Source: Daldinia sp. FL1419
Taxonomy: Eukaryota; Ascomycota; Sordariomycetes; Xylariales; Hypoxylaceae
Length of the DNA stretch: 36,050 nt
Direction of reading: 5' to 3'
NCBI GenBank assembly: GCA_025201765.1
Contig: MU623574.1
Span: forward strand, 1-36,050
Below the pieces are notes generated by a model. The model made no database searches. It was given only the letters and a program-made list of their open reading frames with translations, and was not told where the DNA came from. Of this stretch, positions 20,920 to 30,398 are shown in pieces; positions within the stretch are counted from its first letter, which is position 1, and each line of letters starts with the position of its first letter. A program made the translations under genes and the position numbers.

Positions 20920-21474
20920 ATGGGCGTTGTGAACTCGATCGTAGCCTTTGTCGGCGCTGTAACCCGAACAACCCAGACATTAGTGAAGAAGATAATTAAG
21001 GTACATATTGGTCGTAAATCACTTATCGTATTTCGCTTCTCGTTTAACACAATGATTCAGGGTGCCAAACGGGCATATAAGAACCCCATCTCCGCCGCCG
21101 GCATCTGCATCGCTGGAGTCTCAACTGCAATTATGCTCGCCCTAGTTGCAGCTGTTAGCCTCCTAGGATTTGGAAATCTCAGCCCTATAGTAGGTTAATT
21201 AAATCATCCCCTAATACTATATCTTATAAATAAAGGAAGATCAAATACTAACCGGTGATCCCAAGGAACCTTTGCTGCTATAACTTAAGCAGGCATCAGC
21301 AATATCACGGCTGGCAGTTTGTTCGCAACGCTTCAAAGCGCAGGGATGGGCGGAGCAGGTGCGGCAATGGTACAAACCCTAGGAGCTGCGATTGGTATCG
21401 GTGGTACTTTAACTATTTGGAAAGGACAACAGCAAGATGAGAAGGACACGAGAACCACCTTGGGTCGGGATTAG
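20920..21474 (+). pseudogene. ISG12/IFI6-16-like small membrane protein, integrity uncertain
   Basis: The family (interferon-alpha-inducible 6-16, named from animals) consists of small glycine/alanine-rich membrane proteins, in animals linked to mitochondria and cell death; the fungal role is unknown. Exon 1 (20920-21193) holds hydrophobic ICIAGVSTAIMLALVAAVSL and LGFGNLSPIVG. Exon 2 encodes AGSLFATLQSAGMGGAGAAM and ALGIG-type glycine repeats, ending DTRTTLGRD. A 60-nt stretch at 21001-21060 has GT..AG ends and is probably an intron, but it is in frame and stop-free if retained. The second intron starts at 21194 after a non-consensus GTTAAT and has a TACTAAC branch. Acceptor 21265 gives the family-like VGTFAAIT and then TAA at 21286-21288. 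Acceptor 21292 skips 27 nt including the stop and gives an open 131-residue protein. It is thus either a pseudogene or rescued by splicing. Confidence 0.6.
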
Positions 21475-21809
21475 AAGAATATCTATTAAAACCAACTAAT
21501 CCTTGAACTGCCTTTTCAGAACGCCAGAGTTCCACCAGAACTGTCTTTAAACCCCTACTCCACATAGAATCCATCACTTATAATGTTTGCAATAGTGAAA
21601 TAATATGTCACTGTCGTTTTTAGGGTTAGATAGGCTTCGCCATTTCATTAGAGACTCTTCTTTTTTTTTACGAGAAAAAAGGTCTACTAACTTTTATATA
21701 TATCCTAACAAACATTAGTTGCACTCTACTAATACATCTTGTAAATCTAGCCCCAGATCTCCTAAGATCTACCACCGAACGGCTTAGTTTGTAATACTGA
21801 TATAACGGA
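21475..21809. other. Gap between convergent genes; nothing assigned
   Basis: This 335-bp gap lies between the ISG12-like gene (+) and the DUF3435 gene (-) and should contain both 3' ends. A run of ten T at about 21660-21669 is the only simple-sequence feature. No coding frame stands out. Confidence 0.4.
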
Positions 21810-24430
21810 TTAGCCAGCATGGTTTGGCTGCCTGAGCTTGGCCTTTCGTGTCCGTCTCTCCTGCGCCTGTACTGATGGCCGGAGCGAGACGCCGTGGATT
21901 GATTGGATGTGGTTCCTAAAAGCATCTACACTCCGCAACTTGACATCCGAGCATTTAGGATGTTTGCAAACGATAGGCTCACCCTGCTGTTCAGCACACT
22001 CTTTCCCGTCCAGATGATGGTCGTCAAAGTGATTATTTCTCTTGGTGGAACGACAATAGCGGAAAGTCCGCTCATGGACTGTCTGGGCTTCGTCGCCAAT
22101 GCAGTCAGGGCACTGGGTTAATTGCATAAGCAAGGGAAAGAGGTTAGGTTTAGGTTCATGCTGAAGCTCAGGCTCAGGCTCGGGCTTTAAGGCGGGCTTA
22201 ACCTTAATAGTACCGGTTCTCAACGGCAACTCAACTTGTAATCTTGGCCCGGTACGGCTGCGCTTAACCGTCTCTCTCTTACCACCCAAGGCCACACATA
22301 GGTTGACAACCTCGATCCTCCGCTGGAACATCTCTTCATCGCTTAGCTTTTTAGGTTGGTAACAGAGAAGCTTAGCGAGCTGGGTGCGCTCAAGGATGAC
22401 GAGATCGATCGCAGGCTCTGCATATTCCTCCATATCCTCTCCTCTAACTTGCCTCTCGAGATCCCAGGTTGGACGATTGTAGAAGTAGTATTGGCGGTAT
22501 TCTTTAACAATCTGGTCCTCACGCTGAGCCCGTTTGGTTCTAATCTGATCCGTAAGTGCTCGTATCTTGGCCTCATCCTTACTCCCTCGGATTCGGTATT
22601 GGCCTCGCTTTAGTTCTTTTCGCTCCTCCTCTAGCGCCACAATATTAAAATCCAGTTCCAAACCTGCCCAAACCTTGTTAGGCACCATGTCTCTTTTAGC
22701 GCGAAGATCTTAAATTAGGTTGACGTGCGCGAACAGGCGGAACAATTGATCCTCGTTCCCTTCCTCTAAAAAAGCGTTCTAAAAATCGAAATTGGCGATC
22801 TGATTGAGGTAGGCATCTTGAAACGTGTAGAACTCCGGGTTATAACGTATTATTTGATTACGGATAGGATCTGGCACATTTCCTAAAAAAAACTTATTAG
22901 CCCCATCGTTCACCCTGCTTAACTTATTATCCGAGCATCAACTTACCATTCGCTACGTTTGCAACGCCTCTCCTAGCAAATCTAAAGGTCCATTTCTTTT
23001 CAAACCCTGCATCCAGGCTCTGGTTACCCATGTCATCTCTAAGCTTGAAATATGATATGGCTTCGTCTTGAAACACAGTACCACAATATGTACAACGGAA
23101 GACGGGGATCTTAAACTTAGATTGCTTCCACCGCATTGGCATACATTGCATCCCACTCGGAATTTTCGCTCCAAGTACGGATCTTACATCTGTTAAGCAT
23201 TCTGCATCGAAAATGTTGTCAAATAACGTAAGGGAAATCATCAACAAAAGAGGACAGAAGAGCAGCATCTTAGAAGGTGTGAAAAAGAAGATGGTCCTGG
23301 GAGATGTCAATATAGAAACATCTATAATGAACAGATTGATACGTACGGCTTGGGCTTATTATCGCATCCTTTATGATGGATAAATTTGATAGATATGGTC
23401 GGGATAGCTCGCCCCGTCACAGGATGGCAAACGATCATTATGAGGATATCCTTATAACAAAGTGCCTTTGAACAATCACGCCCAATCGTCTCTCGTAGGA
23501 GAAGCTTACCAAGTTCATTGATGTCATCTTCATCCTCTTCATCCTCTTCCACCTCACTACTGGGGCACTCGGCCAACATGATGGCTTTTGTACCAAAAAG
23601 CTCCTCAAGCGAGCCATCTTTCGGCTTCTTCCTCTCGTTATCCACCAACTCCACCGGCCGTACCCCTATATAACAAAGAATCTGGTAACAGCCAGATAAG
23701 TTAAGGCAATACAATTTGAGTTGAAAGATGCTAATGTCATATGCTATATTATAAACCAAGATGGCACGCAGCGAATCGACATTCAAAACTGGCTTGTCAT
23801 TAATGTTAGGCGGTCGCAGGCCAAAACAAAGAACTAATACGCAATCATGGTACTGCCTGTATATTAGTAACGTCTTATACAAGGATGGCCACGAAGCAGC
23901 TGGGCAAAGCACCATACCTTATAAAACTCTTTCATATAATTTCGGTCAACGAAACAGCCGGTAATAGTAGTATGTAGCTGCGAAAATTGGCGAATATATT
24001 CCTGTAACGAACCTCGAGAATTGATTCTGTAGTTTTTACAGACGAAGAGAAAGAAGTCCTGCAACGTCTCGCGGTCCAGGCTCTCGATGGTAAGTTTCCA
24101 GTCACCCACTGCCATCTCGGTGCAATACCTATATCTTAACAATTAGCTAACAATGGCCCTAAAGGGGTTCTGGCAAGCTGCTACGGACCGCTTCCATTTC
24201 CCAAAAATGCCGGTTACATTGATCTCGGTCTCGACGGCATACTTCGGCTTAATATACCGAACTTGTTTCAATTGCTTTCAGTGCGCGGCATGCTGCCTGG
24301 CCGAGAACGATGCCGGTCGCTTGGTGATTCTGCTATTCGCCTCCCTACTGGCAACGCGCCAGAAGAAGTCCGTGTGATCGGGAGCGCTATTTATGCTAGG
24401 GCGACTTCGAGTTGTTATTAATGAAAGCAT
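21810..24430 (-). pseudogene. DUF3435 tyrosine recombinase (Starship captain-like), decayed
   Basis: Five minus-strand exons join in exact phase: 24430-24189, 24128-23918, 23852-23347, 23296-22947 and 22882-21810, with introns of 50-65 nt, giving 794 codons, a usual size for this family. DUF3435/FluG-domain proteins include the Starship captains. Landmarks: N-terminal YIKPKYAVETEI and GKWKRYCTEMAVGDW; FGLRPPNINDKPVLNVDSLR; the box-I arginine in YIGVRPVEL (R216); an acidic insert at about 247-261; CYKDI and the FIHHKG block (K312); LRDDMGNQSLDAGFEK. The C-terminus has CPDC (694-697) and a C2H2-like site (C742, C747, H761, H766). Stops in frame: TGA 24278-24280, TAG 22779-22781 and TAA 22710-22712, each one C-to-T step from CGA, CAG or CAA, so no full enzyme can be made. 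ATG 24430 is chosen as the first plausible Met; 24490 is also in frame. The gene reads inward from the right edge. Confidence 0.85.
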
Positions 24431-24840
24431 TGGGAAAACAGAAACAGGACGTGTAATGATTGGATTGGATAGATAAAAACAAAAGATCACTTAAGACTTG
24501 ACGAACAGAAAAGGCTTGAAAACCTGAGAAACAAATAGGCGCTACCATTTTGTAGTGCAAGTTCGAGGAGCTGGAAATAGAATTTGTTGGTTTTGGGTGA
24601 CAAGAAACGGAAAAACGAATGTCGACATAACCAGGAATAGCAATTTACCAGTCTAGGTAATAACTGATAAATCCTTGGGGATTAGCGGGGCGGTCGACAT
24701 TGGGGTTGGGCTAAAAGTACATTGTACTTTGGGGCGACCTGCTGCGCGCAGTATCAAGACCTCTTAAAACGGCAGCATGTCACGCCGGATTTGGAGGCAC
24801 CAGCACCGTATCCCCCGTATATGGAGTAAAATAATTAAAA
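24431..24840. other. Flank between the DUF3435 gene and the right AT-rich boundary
   Basis: Balanced-composition sequence that should hold the DUF3435 promoter and, if this is a Starship, its 5' end. It contains a perfect inverted repeat AAAGTACA-T-TGTACTTT at 24714-24730 and a 10-bp palindrome CTGCGCGCAG at 24742-24751. Composition flips to AT-rich at about 24835. I could not match any of these words to the left boundary near 8150. Confidence 0.45.
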
Positions 24841-27800
24841 CGAATGTATAAACATTATAGTTCTATTTTTATAAAATAAGTAATATTATTTAAATAAAAT
24901 TATAAGTATTTTTATTTTTATTTAATATTAATTATTATATTATTCTTATATATTAATTAATTAATAATATTATTAAAATATATTTTTAAATAATTTATAT
25001 CTTTAATTAAAAAAAAAAATATTTAATTTTATAATATAAAAATTTATATTATTAAATGGGGTATTAATTATAATAATATTTAATAATTTAATAAAGGATT
25101 TATTTCTAAACTTAATATTGATTTCTCCAATATAGGTACAATTTATCTTAAATTTCCAATTAGGATATTTATTAATAAAAATAAGGTATTATCCTTTATT
25201 TGTTATTAAAATATAAATAATTTTAATATTTAATATAATATTTTAAAATATAATTTTTATATATTAATTTAAAATAAAAATAATATTAATTTTTTTAATT
25301 ATTAAAAAAATAAAAATTATAACACAATAATGGAATACCTAATTAAATAAATATACTACCACTATAAACTATACATCCTTATCATTTTTTAACTCTAAAA
25401 TTATATTATAGGTATTATTATCTTCTTATTTTAAACTTTAATCTTCAAATCCTTTATAATTTATTAAGAAAATCATATAATTCTTTTTAAATATATTACA
25501 TTTAACCTTTTAATTTTTTTTAACTTTTTTACAATTAATTTCTAAATGTTTAATAAATTAATAATTTTCTTTTTTATATATTTAATATTTATATTTCTAA
25601 ATTTTTTTAAATTACTTAAAAATATATTTTCTATTTTTATTATTTTTATAATATTTTTTATTAATATAATTATTATAAATTTTTTTATTATTATTTTTAT
25701 TAATATTATTATTTATAAATTATTATGGTATTTTTATAATTTTATAATTTTAGAAGAATATTCAAAATTTGTTAATTAAGGTTATAATTACTTTTAATAA
25801 TTTAAAAAATATATTTTAAAATTATAATATATTTTAATATATTTTATAAATTATTATAATAAATTATAATTTTTTTTATAATTAAAACCAAATGTTCTTT
25901 AATATAATGATAATTTATTAAATAAAATTTATAATATTTTCATATTTATTTTCCCTTAATATTAAAAAGAATGGTATTTATTCAGTTTTAATGGTACTAA
26001 TTTTTATTTTTTATAATATTAAAATAATATTATAAAATAAAATATATATTAATAAAATGTTAATATTAAAGAATATTATATAAAAAATAAAAAAATATTC
26101 TTTTTATTAATATTAATAAAAATATAATATAAAATTATAATAGGTATATATTTACTATAAAATATATTTTTAAAAAAAATTTAAATTTATTTTCAAAAAT
26201 ATTATATAATTTTTTAATATAATTATTATTAATATTCTAAACCTTTTTAAAATATTTTACAATAATAAATAAATATATTTTATTATAAATACATTCCAAG
26301 GAAACTATAAAATAAATTAATATTTATTAATTACTAATAAATATAAAAATTTAATTTTAAAAAATTCCTTTTTATATAAATAATAATGCTATTGGGAAGG
26401 AAAAATTGTAATTTTTTGTTAGTTAATTTTTTTTGCTTATTCTAATATTTAGGGGTAGTGTTATAATTATATATGGACCACCTAATGATAACCTAAAAGG
26501 TTTAAAATTATTTTTTAAGATTAAAAAAAGGGATTGGATTAATATAAAATTTATATTATATTTAAAATTATAATCTAGATTATATTTTTATTATATAAGA
26601 TAGGTAAAATAAATTAAAAAAATAAAAATAATAATAATTAAGTAAATATTAAGGGTTTTTACTAAGGAAGGGGCCCAAAAAAAATATTAAATACTATTAA
26701 ATTCCTTTATTAAGATTGTTTTAATTAATTAAGAAGTTCTTAAGTCCTTTAAAAATTATAACAGAATTTTATAAAATAAAGATAAAATAACAATTAACAT
26801 AATAAAATTATGGTTGGGGGAGGAAGGGATTATAAAATAAATTTTATTTAAATTATTAATAAAATATTAAAAATAAAAAAGGGGTTAGGTAATAGTGGTT
26901 ATAAGGTAGAAAATATGTACTATATAGGATAAAAAAGATTATAAAAGGTAATATTTAATTATCCTACCTATATAATTTAATAAATAGGTATTTACAAATT
27001 ATAAATTACCAATTATTATTATTATACAAATACCATTACTTAAATAATTAATTTTATACTAAAATATATTAATCCTTCCAGAGCTGATTCCCCCGTAAAC
27101 CTTACATCACAATTAGCAAACATCAACGGATCAGGTACGGAGCGGGATCACACCGCAGAATAATCACAGTATCAATAACGTTAAAATAAATAATCCTCCC
27201 GAAACTACTAGAACATATAAGAATCATGGACCTGGTAAGCAAAAGACCAAATATAATAAAAATAATTGTTAAACATTATCAACAATCCCCGAATAAACTT
27301 CTTAAGAACCTAAAAACCTTGAAAAAATTATAATAAAATCTTACCAATTAATTCCCAGAATTATATTGGAAAGGCATAACCACGCTCTTCATATGGTTCT
27401 CTATTTTTAATAAGTAAATCATTTTTATAATATATAACCACATTAGGATTATAATCCTAACGCAATATAATATTAAAATATTATATTAAGTTTAAGATGT
27501 TGTAATAATTTTTAATAAGGGGATTAAAACATTTGAAGAAGATTAGTAATAAAATGAAACCAAAAAAATATTGAAATACCTACAAATATATAAACTTTCT
27601 TTTATTTAATACAATATACACATAAAAATAAAATAGGTTTTTCGAGGCAATACCAAACCATAAACACAACAAACATAATAATATTATATTATAATATTAT
27701 AAAATATAAATAAAATATATAAAAAGGATTAAGATTAATTAGAAAAAATCACAGATTAGCAATATTATTTTAAATTATTTTAGAAAATAAATATAATATT

Positions 27801-27894
27801 GTAATATTAAAAAAAAAATTGTAAAAATAAGAATAAATAATAACTTTTCACAAAAATATGAAATTATTTATATATATTTATACCCTACATAAAC
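24841..27894. repeat. AT-rich, RIP-degraded block; no gene
   Basis: Nearly pure A/T sequence with stop codons throughout. The open frame at 25546-25779 (+) is a string of Ile/Phe/Leu/Asn codons produced by composition alone. A less degraded pocket at about 27075-27245 (containing GGATCAGGTACGGAGCGGGA) may be an unmutated scrap of the original sequence; I cannot identify it. Confidence 0.7.
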
Positions 27895-27899
27895 CATAT

Positions 27900-28081
27900 T
27901 GTGGGAATATTAGTCATATGATTTGGTAGTGGTATAAAACCTACTTTAATCTTATATATAAATATATATTCTAATTATATGATCAGAATATGTACTTATC
28001 TTCTATAACCACTTTTTATTAAATTAATATAAATATCCTTATTTTTATTATTACATATAATAGTACCTTATCCATCTAATA
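27900..28081 (+). repeat. 5' LTR of the short LTR element
   Basis: The 182-bp repeat starts TGTGGGAATATTAG and ends CTAATA, where the partner ends CCAACA; the terminal CA has become TA. It aligns without gaps to 29257-29438. Confidence 0.85.
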
Positions 28082-28149
28082 TTAATCAATAATTAACAAT
28101 AATTATAGATTAGTTAAGATGTCCAAAAGGGAAGAAATAAGTTTAGTAG

Positions 28150-28370
28150 TAAGTATGATGACTTTAAGATTTCATGTTCTAATGTATGGTTTTGAGCTTA
28201 GGGTTTCATGTTCTTGTGTATGGTTCTGAGAACATTCGTATTTCGCGCTAGATTTGAATCTCGATAAGAAGAGGCGAGCGACTTTAGGATTTTATATTTC
28301 AATACATAATCTTAAGCTAGAATTTCATGTTCCAGTACATGGTTTTGGAACATTTCGTATTAACTTAAGA
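28150..28370 (+). repeat. Internal tandem repeats of the short LTR element
   Basis: A phrase TTTCATGTTCYARTGTATGGTTYTGA recurs about four times, and the larger unit GACTTTAGGATTTTAT...GGAACATTTCGTATT occurs twice about 110 bp apart. The second large unit is more C-to-T/G-to-A mutated in part. No function is known. Confidence 0.55.
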
Positions 28371-29256
28371 TTTTTAGAAAATAAAGATAACTTTAGCGTT
28401 AAATCTACAAGCTGAGGTCTACATCCATCACATATAGGTAGATAATATCAAGGCTTTTTTTATTAGTGAAATGGTTTCAGGGGAATCTATGCTAATTATA
28501 TCACACATCCATTACGTATTTTATATTTATAACACTTATATTTATTATAATATTACTCAATAATTAAATTATTTACGCATTTATTACACATTTTATGTTT
28601 ATAATATACATTTATGTTTACAACACCATAAAAATCGTTAAGAAAAAGCAATAAACACCAAAATCATATTGCAATTTTACCTTACTAACAAATTTTAAAT
28701 TTTACCTGAAAATTTTCAACCCCACCTCCACCAAAAAGGTTTTGCCTATTACTACTGCCCAAAGAAATAATAATAATTCAATACTTAAAAATACAATAAA
28801 TCTCTTAAACTTTACAAATACTTTAACAAACCTTAGTAATTTTTTTTTTTAATCCTTTATAAAAAAACTTTTAAAACATTTTTAATACCAATCTTACAAT
28901 ATAAATAATACCAATTATATCTATCAATCAATTCAAACAAACAAATAATAATTTTTAAAAAAAAAAAATTATTAAATAAAATCATAAATTATTATATATT
29001 TCAAAATAATTAATTATTACCTTTTTAAGTAAGGTTTGCAAAAATAACTAAATATGTTTAAATTATTAAAAACACCTAATTCCAATATCAAACTTTAGGC
29101 ATTTTAAAATATAAATATAAAAAATTATCAGTTTAATTTAATAAGAACGAAAAGGAAGATCATAAAAAGAGCTAATTTTAAACGCTCTAAAATTGTGACC
29201 TAACTGGCGCTCGTACAAACATCATATAATATCACAAGAAAAGAAAAAGTTGCTAA

Positions 29257-29438
29257 TGTGGAAATATTAGTTATATGATTTGGTAATGGTACAAAACCCA
29301 CTTTAATCCTGTATATAAACACGTATTCTAATTGTACAATCAGAATACGTACTTATCTTCTACAACCACTTTTTACTAAATTAATACAAATACCCTCACT
29401 TTTACTATTGCATATAATGGTACCTTATCTATCCAACA
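29257..29438 (+). repeat. 3' LTR of the short LTR element
   Basis: The 182-bp repeat runs TGTGGAAATATTAG...CCAACA with TG..CA ends and is followed at once by CATAT. It is the better preserved copy. Confidence 0.85.
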
Positions 29439-29474
29439 CATATACACCCCAACCTTCCCCCAAAATAACTTCTT

Positions 29475-29815
29475 TACAATACAACAACATTTTTATTATT
29501 TATAAAAAAAATAATAAAGCCATTTTAAATCTCATTATTACCTTATACCTAGGCCACCACCATATCACTTTATAAAACTTAGATATTATAATACATAAAT
29601 TATTTTTCCATATTAAAATTTAATTATTTCTATTAAAAGGTAAATTCCAATAAAAATATAAAATAAAATTAAAAATATAGCAATATAACTTATTTGGATA
29701 GGTAGTAGGTAGGTTTTCTCCAGAACACAATTCTTACCCAGAACAAATACCAAGAAATGGACCAGATACCTATAATATATTCTAGGTAAATCAGGGTAGT
29801 AATAAATAAATAAAT
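29475..29815. repeat. About 340-bp direct repeat, copy 1
   Basis: Aligns to 30058-30398 at a constant offset of 583 bp with no gap at the points checked. Shared blocks include TTACCYGGAACAAATACYAAG-type and CCATACCYGGGCCRC-type sequence. This copy has more A/T at the differing sites. It may be a solo LTR or an element end. Confidence 0.65.
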
Positions 29816-30057
29816 AAATAATAAATATTAATCCTTTTTTAATATTAATTATTAATATTTTTTATATTAATACATTAAATTATTTTTATTTTATAACCTT
29901 TAATTTATTTAAATTCCATTATAATAATTCACCTACAAATATAAAATTATTAAATATTTTTATATAATTAATATTTAATTTTTTTAAATAAATATTTTTT
30001 TATATTAACATTATTTATAAAATAATTTAAATTAATTTTAATATATTAATAAAATTA

Positions 30058-30398
30058 TGCGATGCAGCAACGCTTTTATTGATTATTGAAAGAAAATAAT
30101 GAAGCCATCTTGGATCTCGTTGTTGCCCCATACCCGGGCCGCTGCCACACCACTTCACGCAATTAGCATTATAATATATAAAATGTTTTTTTATATTAAG
30201 GTTTAATTATTTTTATTAAAAAGTAAATTCTAATAAAAATATAAAATAAAGCCAAAGTTATAGCAATATAGTTTATTTAAATAGGTAGCAAGTAGGTTTT
30301 TTCTGGAATACGGTTCTTACCCGGAACAAATACTAAGAGATGGACTAGATACCTGTAATATATTCTAGGTAAATTGGGGTAATAATAAATAAATAATA
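30058..30398. repeat. About 340-bp direct repeat, copy 2
   Basis: The better preserved partner of 29475-29815, keeping GC-containing words such as CATACCCGGGCCGCTGCC. It begins TGCGATGCAGC. Boundaries are approximate because both copies run into AATA-type simple sequence at the right. The minus-strand open frame 30277-30459 lies inside it and is probably only LTR-like sequence. Confidence 0.65.

Larger units (their letters stand above)
27900..29438 (+). mobile_element. Short non-autonomous LTR element (1539 bp)
   Basis: Two gap-free 182-bp direct repeats lie at the ends and are flanked by CATAT at 27895-27899 and 29439-29443. The interior of about 1.18 kb has no open frame and no recognisable gag or pol, so the element looks like a TRIM/LARD-type passenger, or an element with a large internal deletion. 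A purine-rich AAGAAAAGAAAAAG just left of the second LTR (about 29236-29249) fits a polypurine tract and sets plus orientation. LTR differences are transitions; the left LTR is more AT-rich than the right. Confidence 0.82.

Noticed and set aside
25546..25779. 77-codon Ile/Phe-rich frame in the right AT-rich block
   Set aside because: Its composition is exactly what near-pure A/T sequence encodes; there is no gene signal.
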